From Flavobacteriales bacterium (GTDB lineage: Bacteria; Bacteroidota; Bacteroidia; Flavobacteriales_F; PHOS-HE28), in the NCBI GenBank assembly GCA_030584065.1, contig CP129489.1:768640-832639 (forward strand): a stretch of 64,000 bases of DNA, in the 5' to 3' direction. The notes below the pieces were generated by a model. It searched no databases, was not told the DNA's origin, and was given only the letters and a program-made list of their open reading frames with translations. This document shows, in pieces, positions 42,461-51,439 of this stretch; the first letter of the stretch is position 1; every line of letters begins with the position of its first letter. The translations under genes and the position numbers were made by a program.

Positions 42461-42714
42461 CGATACGCGTCCTTCCGGTCAGATACCTTTTCGACACGCA
42501 CCAGCCTGATGGCATCGCCGATGAAATAAATGACGCGGTAGCTGCCTATCCGGATGCGCCATAGATCGTCATGGCCTTTCAGCTTCTTACACCCGGCAGG
42601 TCGCGGGTCCTCTGCCAAGCGACCGACCGCCTCAACAATGCGGACCGCAGTTCGTGCTGGTATGGCGTCGATTTCTTTCCGGGCACTCCGGAGCCACTCG
42701 ATCGAGTAGCTCAC
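42457..42714 (-). CDS. RelE/ParE-family toxin
   Basis: An 85-residue predicted toxin. The fold pattern is RelE-like: [20 protein letters not shown] (first helix), [20 protein letters not shown] (loop and strand), [20 protein letters not shown] and the C-terminal DRKDAYR, where basic residues and the terminal Tyr-Arg fit ribosome-dependent mRNA interferases. The start is GTG at 42714, overlapping the antitoxin stop (GTGA), a sign of translational coupling. The stop abuts the acs remnant. Activity would be neutralised by the upstream gene product. Confidence 0.88.
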   Translation of the reverse strand: MSYSIEWLRSARKEIDAIPARTAVRIVEAVGRLAEDPRPAGCKKLKGHDDLWRIRIGSYRVIYFIGDAIRLVRVEKVSDRKDAYR

Positions 42715-42926
42715 TTGCGCTTGGCGCGTTTGTACACGGCCTTCATCACCTGCTCATGGGGGATGCTCGGTTCATTGCGCCGTGCTAGCGCCACAAGCCC
42801 ATCAAGGTACTCTTCGACCGCCTCGGGTTCCTTGGCCAACGTGACCAGATCGATCTGGACATAGCGCCGGTTCTCGGTCTCGTCAGTGATCAGCTTCACG
42901 CCTTTGATGGGGCTTGCGGCTTTCAT
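42711..42926 (-). CDS. Antitoxin partner of the RelE-like toxin
   Basis: A 71-residue protein encoded first in the pair, as is usual for type II antitoxins. The N-terminal half (GVKLITDETENRRYVQIDLV) predicts a beta strand segment, and the C-terminal half is helical and basic (EEYLDGLVALARRNEPSIPH, then KRAKRK). No obvious DNA-binding fold of a named antitoxin family can be assigned. A perfect TACCTTTG promoter element ends 5 nt before the ATG, so the mRNA is probably leaderless. A longer frame to 42950 is not needed. Confidence 0.8.
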   Translation of the reverse strand: MKAASPIKGVKLITDETENRRYVQIDLVTLAKEPEAVEEYLDGLVALARRNEPSIPHEQVMKAVYKRAKRK

Positions 42927-42931
42927 GCTAA

Positions 42932-42939
42932 CAAAGGTA
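42932..42939 (-). promoter_or_regulatory. Putative -7 promoter element for the toxin-antitoxin operon
   Basis: Minus-strand TACCTTTG, perfect TAnnTTTG, 5 nt before the antitoxin ATG and just past the acs stop codon. Confidence 0.5.
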
Positions 42940-42946
42940 ATTCCTG

Positions 42947-44860
<1,914 letters not shown>

Positions 44861-44923
44861 GGTGCGGACGAAGTTGGCGGTTCGGATTAAGGAACCCAAG
44901 GGGGCGCTGTCAAGCGATTTCGT

Positions 44924-44931
44924 CGAAAGTA
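44924..44931 (-). promoter_or_regulatory. Putative -7 promoter element for acs
   Basis: Minus-strand TACTTTCG, 63 nt before the acs ATG at 44860. Confidence 0.45.
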
Positions 44932-45025
44932 TTTCGCGATTCGTCTTGACTTCCGGTGGCTCCGCCTGAAATCTTGCGGCACTCTTCACGCTGACAGCAC
45001 CCACTCAACACCTCCCGCGCAACCC

Positions 45026-45193
45026 ATGTGGCCTGTTCAGACCCTTACGCTCCTGCTCTGCCTCACCGACGAAGAACAGCTGTTCGCCCAGAGCCTTCCC
45101 CGAGAGAAGGAAATGCCGGCCGTGGAGGCCGACGTCCCGGAGCAGGTGCCGCTTGAGCGGTCGGTGGAGCTCTGCATCGAGCCGGCCGCCTGA
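45026..45193 (+). CDS. Possible small protein of 55 residues
   Basis: An ATG-started frame in the acs / beta-helix intergenic region. The product has a short hydrophobic N-terminus (MWPVQTLTLLLCLTDEEQLF) and an acidic remainder (VEADVPEQVPLERSVELC). It is unknown. Support is circumstantial: a terminator-like hairpin with five Ts starts 40 nt after its stop, and a weak TTG-N20-AAATCTTG promoter-like pair lies at 44946-44976. A short antisense frame covers the same region, so coding is not certain. Confidence 0.3.
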   Translation: MWPVQTLTLLLCLTDEEQLFAQSLPREKEMPAVEADVPEQVPLERSVELCIEPAA

Positions 45194-45232
45194 TTGCAAC
45201 CCCGGACCCGGCCCGCGAGGGCCGAGTACGAC

Positions 45233-45273
45233 GACCCCGGTGCCGCCTGCCCAGGTGCCGGGGTCAACTTTTT
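45233..45273 (+). terminator. Terminator-like hairpin with T-tract before the beta-helix gene
   Basis: Outer stem GACCCCGG / CCGGGGTC (45233-45240, 45258-45265), a further CC/GG pair inside, then AACTTTTT. It is the only hairpin in this window with a clear T-run and it reads on the plus strand, where no confirmed gene precedes it. Confidence 0.65.
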
Positions 45274-45297
45274 CCGGTCGCGCGGCTCCGGACAGGG

Positions 45298-45305
45298 TAG
45301 CTTCG
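45298..45305 (+). promoter_or_regulatory. Putative -7 promoter element for the beta-helix gene
   Basis: TAGCTTCG ending 23 nt before the ATG at 45329. Confidence 0.45.
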
Positions 45306-45328
45306 CGGGCTAATCAACCCGCAAGGAC

Positions 45329-46564
45329 ATGAAGCAGCTGCTCTCGCTCGCGCTAGCGTTCACCGCTGTCAGCGCATCGGCCGTCGACCGGATCGTGGAG
45401 GAGTTCGGCGTTTCGCCGACCTATCCGAGCATCACCGCCGCGGTGGCCGCTGCCGTGGACGGTGACCGCATCATCGTGAAGAACCGTGCCGGCGATATCC
45501 CGTGGATCGAGAACATCACGGTGGACAAGAGCCTGCAGTTCCTGAGCTATGCGGACAATGGATTCTTCGTGGTGCAGGGCAACTACAGCATCGCGCCGGC
45601 TGCGGGCCGCGAGGTCACCATCATCGGCATGCGCAACACCTCCGGGAACATTCAGGCAGGAGCCGGCACCGGCACCGTTCGGGGTACGCGTGTGCGGGTG
45701 GTCGACAGCTTCTTGGTGAGCGGCGGGGTGCAGCTGGCCAGCCAGTATTTCGAGGCGGAGGTGGTTGGCAACACCCTGCAGAATGGCACGGTGGGTATCT
45801 GGTACGGCGATGTGATCGGCAACGACATCGATGGCAGCAACCTTACGGATGAAGGCATCAGCGTGACGCCCAACGTCGCCGGCCTTCCCCTGGACACCTG
45901 CTCCATCATCGGCAACAAGGTGAAGGGCCGGGTGAGCTATGAGGGGATCTTCGTGAACACGCAGTACCAGGTCGTGCACATCCGCAACAATTACGTGCAG
46001 CACGGGTGGATGGGCATTGAGGTGTACGGCGGCAACACGGGCGCGGTGCCCAACCTCATCTGGAACAATACGGTGATCGCCTACACCGGCCAGTTCACCA
46101 CCTATGGCATCAGTCTCGCCAACACGAACGCCGGGTCCATCTGGGAGATCATGAACAATGCCGTCACCCGCACGTGGAGCGGTGAGAGCCGGGGCATAAA
46201 CAGGGATAGCGGGAACAGCGGCCAGATCAACGTGTACTTCAATCATGTGCATGCGGGCATGAGCTTCCCGATCAGCGCCGGCTTCACCTTCGAGGGGAGC
46301 AATACCACGAATCAATCCATCACGCTCAATGCCGATGGCACATTCGCTAACGCCGTGGCGGCCGTTGATGGCGGCAACCCGGCCGCGCCCTTCTACGACC
46401 TGGACCTCACGGCAGGCGATGCGGGCGCTTACGGAGGCAGCTATACGCTGAGCAACTTCCATCCGCTGCACACGGGTGCCGCTCGGGTGTACATGACCGG
46501 CCACCCCTTCAACGTGCGGCAGGGCAGCACCCTGCGCGTTCGTGCCACGGCCTTCGACCGCTGA
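45329..46564 (+). CDS. Secreted right-handed beta-helix protein
   Basis: A 411-residue exported protein. Signal peptide residues 1-18 (ending SASA). The body opens like a pectate-lyase-type parallel beta-helix (PSITAAVAAAVDGDRIIVKN), then shows regular short beta turns such as VVGNTLQNG, IIGNKVKG, IRNNYVQHG, IWNNTVIAY and MNNAVTRT. No catalytic residues of a known polysaccharide lyase can be named and no T9SS domain is present at the C-terminus (it ends STLRVRATAFDR), unlike neighbouring cargo. The following gene starts 4 nt after its stop, so the two form an operon. Confidence 0.82.
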   Translation: MKQLLSLALAFTAVSASAVDRIVEEFGVSPTYPSITAAVAAAVDGDRIIVKNRAGDIPWIENITVDKSLQFLSYADNGFFVVQGNYSIAPAAGREVTIIGMRNTSGNIQAGAGTGTVRGTRVRVVDSFLVSGGVQLASQYFEAEVVGNTLQNGTVGIWYGDVIGNDIDGSNLTDEGISVTPNVAGLPLDTCSIIGNKVKGRVSYEGIFVNTQYQVVHIRNNYVQHGWMGIEVYGGNTGAVPNLIWNNTVIAYTGQFTTYGISLANTNAGSIWEIMNNAVTRTWSGESRGINRDSGNSGQINVYFNHVHAGMSFPISAGFTFEGSNTTNQSITLNADGTFANAVAAVDGGNPAAPFYDLDLTAGDAGAYGGSYTLSNFHPLHTGAARVYMTGHPFNVRQGSTLRVRATAFDR

Positions 46565-46568
46565 TCCC

Positions 46569-47636
46569 ATGGCCACCACCCGCATGAATGCGCGAACCAT
46601 CCTGTGCGTTGCGCTGCTGCTTTGCTCCGGCATCGCTGCGGCCCAGCGCGTTGACAATGCCGAGTACTTCTGGGACACGGACCCGGGGGCCGGCAACGCA
46701 CTGCCCATGAGCGCCCAGGATGGCGCCTTCGATGAAGCCGTGGAGGCGGTCTTCCAGGAGACATCCTCGCTCCCCGGCCAAGGGGCGCACACGCTGGGGA
46801 TCCGCGTGAAGGACCAGAACAGCAACTGGGGGGCCACGTTCACCACGGTCGTGGTGATCGAGCCGCCGGTGGTGACCGCTCCCGAGATCAGCGTCACGCA
46901 AGCGGAGTACTTCTGGGACAATGACCCGGGTGCTGGCAGCGGCACGCCCATGCTGGCCTTCGATGGCGATTTCAGCAGCGCATTGGAGGCCATCGCCCTG
47001 GAGACCTCGGCGCTGCCGACTGAGGGCGTGCATGTGCTGTATGTCCGTTCGCGGGATGCGAATGATGCCTGGAGCCTGCCATTCAGCGTGGTGGTGGAGG
47101 TGATGGGCGGCGTGGTCACCTTCCCGGAGATCCGTGTCTCTGCCGCAGAGTACTTCGTGAACGACGACCCAGGGTTAGGCCTCGGTATGCCCATGCTCGC
47201 GGTGGATGGCGATTTCAGCGCGGCCTTCGAGGCGATCAAGGGCGGAGGCATCCCCGCGCCGGTCACCGCGGGCGTGAATGTGCTCTGGCTGCGTGCGCGT
47301 GATGCCAACGCGGCATGGGGGCCATCCTTCGGCGTTGTGGTGAACATCGATACCACCATCACCGGCACGGTGGGCCTTGCCGAGGCCGCCACGCCCGGGA
47401 TTCTGGTCGCCCCCAATCCAACGAGCGCTGATGCTGGCTTCGCCGTGGTCTTCGACCGGCACATAGGCGTTGCGCTCATCCATGTCCGGGACGCCTCGGG
47501 GCGCTTGGTGCTGGAGCGCCGCGTACTGAACGAGCGTCGTGTGGAGGTGCGGCTGCCCGGCACCGCCCCAGGCGTCTACACCATCGGCGTCGTCATGGAC
47601 GGTACGCACCGATGGCAGCGACTGGTGGTCCAGTGA
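46569..47636 (+). CDS. Secreted protein with three AEYFWDNDPG repeats and T9SS type A domain
   Basis: A 355-residue exported protein with a signal peptide ending IAAAQ. Three homologous units of about 90 residues follow, beginning DNAEYFWDTDPGAGNALPM, QAEYFWDNDPGAGSGTPM and AAEYFVNDDPGLGLGMPM; each then has a DG.F..A.EA segment and closes with a V.D.N..W turn. A type A sorting domain (VAPNPTSADAGFAV onward) ends the protein. The repeat family is known from Bacteroidota surface proteins but has no assigned function that I can name. The gene is 4 nt from the beta-helix gene. Confidence 0.83.
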   Translation: MATTRMNARTILCVALLLCSGIAAAQRVDNAEYFWDTDPGAGNALPMSAQDGAFDEAVEAVFQETSSLPGQGAHTLGIRVKDQNSNWGATFTTVVVIEPPVVTAPEISVTQAEYFWDNDPGAGSGTPMLAFDGDFSSALEAIALETSALPTEGVHVLYVRSRDANDAWSLPFSVVVEVMGGVVTFPEIRVSAAEYFVNDDPGLGLGMPMLAVDGDFSAAFEAIKGGGIPAPVTAGVNVLWLRARDANAAWGPSFGVVVNIDTTITGTVGLAEAATPGILVAPNPTSADAGFAVVFDRHIGVALIHVRDASGRLVLERRVLNERRVEVRLPGTAPGVYTIGVVMDGTHRWQRLVVQ

Positions 47637-47703
47637 CGGCCGGCCATTGAACGGGCCGCCCCCGGCAGCGGTAGGTGGTCATCTTGTTGCGCATCTTCGG
47701 GCC

Positions 47704-49419
47704 ATGCGCTTCAGGTTGCTATTGGGATTCCTGTTCGCTGCCTGCGCTGCCTTGGGGCAATGGCGCTTCGAGGGCGACTCCACGGTCACCTGGCAGCAGG
47801 CTGTTGCGCGCTATCAGGCGCTCGATGAGCGGCATCGGGGCGCCCGACTGTTCGAGATCGGGGCCGATGACGATGGCTCGCCCATCCACCTGTTCGTGAT
47901 CGGCGATGGCAGCGGCTTCACGCCGGACAGCATCCGCTCAGCCGGGAAGAGCATCCTCTGGGTCACCAACGGCATCCACCCCGGAGAGCCCGACGGCATC
48001 GATGCCAGCCTGCTGCTGGCGCAAGCGCTGCTCGAGAGCGACCAGTACATGGGGCTGCTGGCGAATACCGCCGTGTGCATCGTGCCGGTGTACAACGTCA
48101 GCGGCGCGAAGCAGCGCAGCGCTACGAGCCGTGCCAACCAGAACGGCCCCGCCGAGTACGGCTTCCGGGGCAACGCGCGCAACCTGGACCTCAATCGCGA
48201 TTTCATGAAGATGGATTCGCGCGCAACATGGTCCATGGTGGAGGCGCTCCAGGCCTGGGACCCCGACATCTATTTCGAGACCCATGTGAGCAATGGCGCG
48301 GACCACCAGTACGTGATGGAACTCCTCACCACGCAGAAAGACAGGCTCAGCGGAGGACTCAGCGCCTTCATGACCCATACCATGGCGCCAGAGCTGCACG
48401 CCTGGATGGAGCGCAGGGGCTTCCCCATGTGCCCGTACTTCGAAACGCGCGGCGCAGTGCCGGAAGATGGGCTTTACGGATTCTACGACGGCCCACGCTA
48501 CAGCTCGGGCTTCAACGCACTCTTCGACCGCATCGCGATCCTCAGCGAGAGCCACATGCTCAAGCCCTATGATGAGCGGGTGAATGCCACCTTTCAGCTG
48601 ATGCTCGCCATGCTCGCGGTGATGGACGGCCATGGCGATGAGCTGCTGCGCCGTCGCGCGGAGGCCAGGCACTTCACGGCATCCATGACCGAGCTGGGGA
48701 TGAACTGGCGCCTGGATACAACAGCATGGACCGAGCTGCCATGGAAAGGGTATCAAGCAAAGCGCGTCGCCAGCGCCGTGAGCGGATTGGAGCGTGTGTT
48801 CTATGATCATGACCGGCCGACGGATACGGTGGTCCCCTGGAACGATACCTACCGTGCCTCGATGGTGAAGCGGAAGCCGGCGGGTTACATCGTGCCCGCC
48901 GCTTGGCGTGAGGTGGTGGCCAGGTTGAAGGCGAACGGAGTGCCCATGCGCGAGCTGCTGCGCGACTCGCTGCTCCGGGTCGAGCAGGACAGCATCGCCG
49001 AGTTCGCCACGGTGCGCTCGCCCTACGAGGGCCGCTACCTCCATCATGGCATCCGAACCCGTCCGTTGGAACTGCCCCTCACGGTGGCCAAGGGCAGCTG
49101 GCTTCTCCCCATGGGTCCCCCCACGGACCGCTATGTGATGGAGGTGCTGGAACCTGAAGGGGAGGACAGCTTCTTCGCATGGGGCTTCTTCGACGGTGTG
49201 CTGCAGCAGAAGGAGTGGTTCAGCGATTACGTCTTCGAGGACATAGCCGCGGAGCTGCTGCGCAAGGATGCTGCGCTCAAGCAGGAGCTTGATGCCAGAC
49301 GCGCGACGGACCCGGTGTTCGCTGCCGATGCCTGGGCGCAGCTCTACTTCATCTATCAGCGGTCACCGCATTTCGAGCGGGGCTTCAGGCGGTATCCGGT
49401 GCTCCGCTTGGTGCGGTGA
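47704..49419 (+). CDS. Secreted M14-family zinc carboxypeptidase
   Basis: A 571-residue exported protease with a signal peptide ending ALGQ. The zinc site is HxxE in TNGIHPGEPDG, with the third ligand His in FETHVSNGADHQY. Arg and Asn of the substrate pocket lie in ARNLDLNRDFMK, and the general-base Glu may be in ILSESHMLK. M14 enzymes remove C-terminal residues from peptides. The C-terminal 200 residues are a beta-rich extra domain; no T9SS domain is evident. The ATG at 47704 is preceded by a CATCTTCG element 4 nt upstream. Confidence 0.9.
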   Translation: MRFRLLLGFLFAACAALGQWRFEGDSTVTWQQAVARYQALDERHRGARLFEIGADDDGSPIHLFVIGDGSGFTPDSIRSAGKSILWVTNGIHPGEPDGIDASLLLAQALLESDQYMGLLANTAVCIVPVYNVSGAKQRSATSRANQNGPAEYGFRGNARNLDLNRDFMKMDSRATWSMVEALQAWDPDIYFETHVSNGADHQYVMELLTTQKDRLSGGLSAFMTHTMAPELHAWMERRGFPMCPYFETRGAVPEDGLYGFYDGPRYSSGFNALFDRIAILSESHMLKPYDERVNATFQLMLAMLAVMDGHGDELLRRRAEARHFTASMTELGMNWRLDTTAWTELPWKGYQAKRVASAVSGLERVFYDHDRPTDTVVPWNDTYRASMVKRKPAGYIVPAAWREVVARLKANGVPMRELLRDSLLRVEQDSIAEFATVRSPYEGRYLHHGIRTRPLELPLTVAKGSWLLPMGPPTDRYVMEVLEPEGEDSFFAWGFFDGVLQQKEWFSDYVFEDIAAELLRKDAALKQELDARRATDPVFAADAWAQLYFIYQRSPHFERGFRRYPVLRLVR

Positions 49420-49495
49420 ACGGGTAGGGGCTGACGTTTGTCTGCTCCGGTGCCCCGATGCGGCCTCTACCTTGTGGCCTCAATCCAATTGAACC

Positions 49496-49954
49496 ATGGA
49501 CCGTATCGCCACGAAGAAGGCCGTGCTGAAGGCAGCCCGAGCCCGGATGGAGAACACCGCCGCTGAGATCAAGGCGCGCATCCAGGAGCTGAGGGCCGTG
49601 ACCATCGGCGACGACAATGCAGAGACCGCCAGCCAGACCGAGAGCACGCGCGGCGGTGATGTGGACCTCATGAACTCGCTCGCGGCTCAGCTCGAGCACG
49701 TCCTGCTCGACCTCGACCGGCTGAGCATCGTTGCTCCGGAGGCGCCGATGGACAGCGTTCAATTCGGCGCCGTGGTGCACACCTCGGTCCGCAACCTGCT
49801 GATCGGCTTCAGCCTTGAGGAGTTCGACGCTGGCGGGCGGCGCTACCTCGGCGTCACCCCCAAGGCGCCTCTGGTGCAGGCGCTCTATGGCCGGAAAGCG
49901 GGCGAGGTGGTTACGGTGAACGGCCAGGAGTACCGGGTGCAGGAGATCTGCTGA
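49496..49954 (+). CDS. GreA/GreB-like small protein
   Basis: A 152-residue cytoplasmic protein. Residues 1-75 form a long coiled coil (KAVLKAARARMENTAAEIKA, then LAAQLEHVLLDLDRL), and the C-terminal 60 residues resemble the FKBP-like Gre domain (YLGVTPKAPLVQALYGRKAG, VVTVNGQEYRVQEI). Related Flavobacteria proteins are often mislabelled 3-oxoacyl-ACP synthase. The coiled-coil tip lacks the two adjacent acidic residues in the usual context, so transcript-cleavage activity is uncertain. It heads a plus-strand run with 50001 and fabG. Confidence 0.8.
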   Translation: MDRIATKKAVLKAARARMENTAAEIKARIQELRAVTIGDDNAETASQTESTRGGDVDLMNSLAAQLEHVLLDLDRLSIVAPEAPMDSVQFGAVVHTSVRNLLIGFSLEEFDAGGRRYLGVTPKAPLVQALYGRKAGEVVTVNGQEYRVQEIC

Positions 49955-50000
49955 GGCCGCTTTTCTTTGGCCCCGGGGTGCATCAACGCCCCCTTCAGCC

Positions 50001-50540
50001 ATGGAACTATACGATATCGCCATCGGCGCCCGGGTGAAGCACCCGACCCTCGGCGTGGGCGTGGTCTACGACCTGGATCCGCGCACCGTTCATGTCTTCT
50101 TCAAGGAACACGGCGAGCAGCCCGTGAGCCGGAGCTTCGAGGGCCTGGTGACCATTGCGCCCGGCGTGGAGCTCGGCCAGGAGCCGCTCGACCTTGACGC
50201 GGTGCGCGATTGCCTGCGAGAGGTGCTCGAGGAGATGCAGGTGCCGCAGCGGCCAGTGGACATGGCCCGGAAATTCGAAGGCGGCACCTTGGCGCTGCGG
50301 CCCAAGGACCCCGGCCTGCAGGGCAAGGAAATGCCCATCGACGACTTCTTCCACAAGATCGTGATGATCCGCGACCGCTTCAGGGTGCTGGAGCAGAAGA
50401 TCAACGCGCACGAGCGGCTCAGCGAGCAGGACAAGGTGGAGCTGCAGCAGTACATCACCCGCTGCTACGGCTCGCTCACCACCTTCAACATCCTCTTCGC
50501 CGACAAGGACGATCATTTCGTGGGTCAGAAAGGGGAGTAG
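50001..50540 (+). CDS. Conserved protein with N-terminal Tudor/CarD-like domain
   Basis: A 179-residue cytoplasmic protein. The first 45 residues (YDIAIGARVKHPTLGVGVVY, then VHVFFKEHGE) have the short five-strand barrel pattern seen in CarD/Tudor-like or UvrD C-terminal domains. The rest is mainly helical, ending with RFRVLEQKINAHERLSEQDK and a segment YITRCYGSLTTFNILFADK. It is a conserved Bacteroidota protein family of unknown function. It sits between a Gre-like gene and fabG, but its spacing (46 nt and 31 nt, with a promoter before fabG) does not prove an operon. Confidence 0.75.
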   Translation: MELYDIAIGARVKHPTLGVGVVYDLDPRTVHVFFKEHGEQPVSRSFEGLVTIAPGVELGQEPLDLDAVRDCLREVLEEMQVPQRPVDMARKFEGGTLALRPKDPGLQGKEMPIDDFFHKIVMIRDRFRVLEQKINAHERLSEQDKVELQQYITRCYGSLTTFNILFADKDDHFVGQKGE

Positions 50541-50559
50541 GCCTTCCCTCGCGCGCCCG

Positions 50560-50567
50560 TACTTTCG
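50560..50567 (+). promoter_or_regulatory. Putative -7 promoter element directly before fabG
   Basis: TACTTTCG ending 4 nt before the ATG at 50572. Predicts a leaderless fabG mRNA. Confidence 0.5.
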
Positions 50568-50571
50568 CCGC

Positions 50572-51321
50572 ATGGCACTATTGAACGGAAAGGCCGCCCT
50601 GGTGACGGGCGGATCGCGCGGCATCGGCCGTGGCATCGTGGAGCGCTTCCTCGAGGAGGGAGCGGACGTGGCGTTCACCTACGTGTCCAGCCCCGAAAAG
50701 GCGAATGCCCTTGCGGCTGAACTGGCCGCCAAGCATGGCCGCAGGGTGATGGCCATCCAGAGCGACGCCGGGAGCTTCGACGGCGCCCAGGCGGCGGTGG
50801 ACCGAATGGTGGGCGATTGGGGGCGCCTCGATGTGCTCGTGAACAACGCCGGCATCACCAAGGACCAGCTCCTCATGCGCATGAGCGAGGCGGATTGGGA
50901 TGCGGTGATCGCGACGAACCTGAAGAGCGTTTTCAACATGACGAAGGCGGTGATGCGCACCATGCTCAAGCAGCGCAGCGGCAGCATCATCAACATGAGC
51001 AGCGTGGTGGGCGTGAAGGGGAATGCGGGCCAGGCCAACTACGCTGCCAGCAAGGCCGGCATCATCGGTTTCACCAAGAGCGTCGCCCTTGAGCTGGGCA
51101 GCCGCAACATCCGCAGCAATGCGATCGCCCCCGGCTTCATCGAGACCGAGATGACCGGCGCGCTCGATCCCAAGGTGGTGGAGCAGTGGCGCGAGGGCAT
51201 CCCCCTGAAGCGCGGCGGCACGCCCACCGATGTGGCCAATGCCTGCGTTTTCCTGGGCAGTGACCTCAGCGCCTACATCACCGGGCAGACCCTGCACGTC
51301 TGCGGCGGGATGCTGACGTGA
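50572..51321 (+). CDS. fabG: 3-oxoacyl-ACP reductase
   Basis: A 249-residue short-chain dehydrogenase that reduces 3-oxoacyl-ACP with NADPH in fatty-acid synthesis. The dinucleotide-binding glycine motif is VTGGSRGIGRG (about 10-20), NNAG at about 90, catalytic Ser in MSSVVG, Tyr-x-x-x-Lys in YAASKAG, and the FabG-typical C-terminus ITGQTLHVCGGM with PGFIETEM. Length and motifs match FabG closely. Its apparent own promoter separates it from the upstream genes. Confidence 0.95.
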   Translation: MALLNGKAALVTGGSRGIGRGIVERFLEEGADVAFTYVSSPEKANALAAELAAKHGRRVMAIQSDAGSFDGAQAAVDRMVGDWGRLDVLVNNAGITKDQLLMRMSEADWDAVIATNLKSVFNMTKAVMRTMLKQRSGSIINMSSVVGVKGNAGQANYAASKAGIIGFTKSVALELGSRNIRSNAIAPGFIETEMTGALDPKVVEQWREGIPLKRGGTPTDVANACVFLGSDLSAYITGQTLHVCGGMLT

Positions 51322-51439
51322 TCCTACGGCCCGGCCGCGAGAGGGTCAACCCGGCACTGGAGCCGCGCAGGCATTGCACCTGCAGGCATCGGCACCCTGC
51401 TCCGGCAGCCTCCGCCTCCCATCTGCACTGCGACTCCCG

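Noticed and set aside
45353-47563. 736-residue open frame on the minus strand
   Set aside because: Covers two genuine plus-strand genes with signal peptides and a sorting domain; no homology-like features of its own.
49496-49954. 3-oxoacyl-ACP synthase
   Set aside because: Related proteins carry this label, but there is no Cys-His-His active site and the length is far too short; coiled coil plus Gre-like domain fits better.
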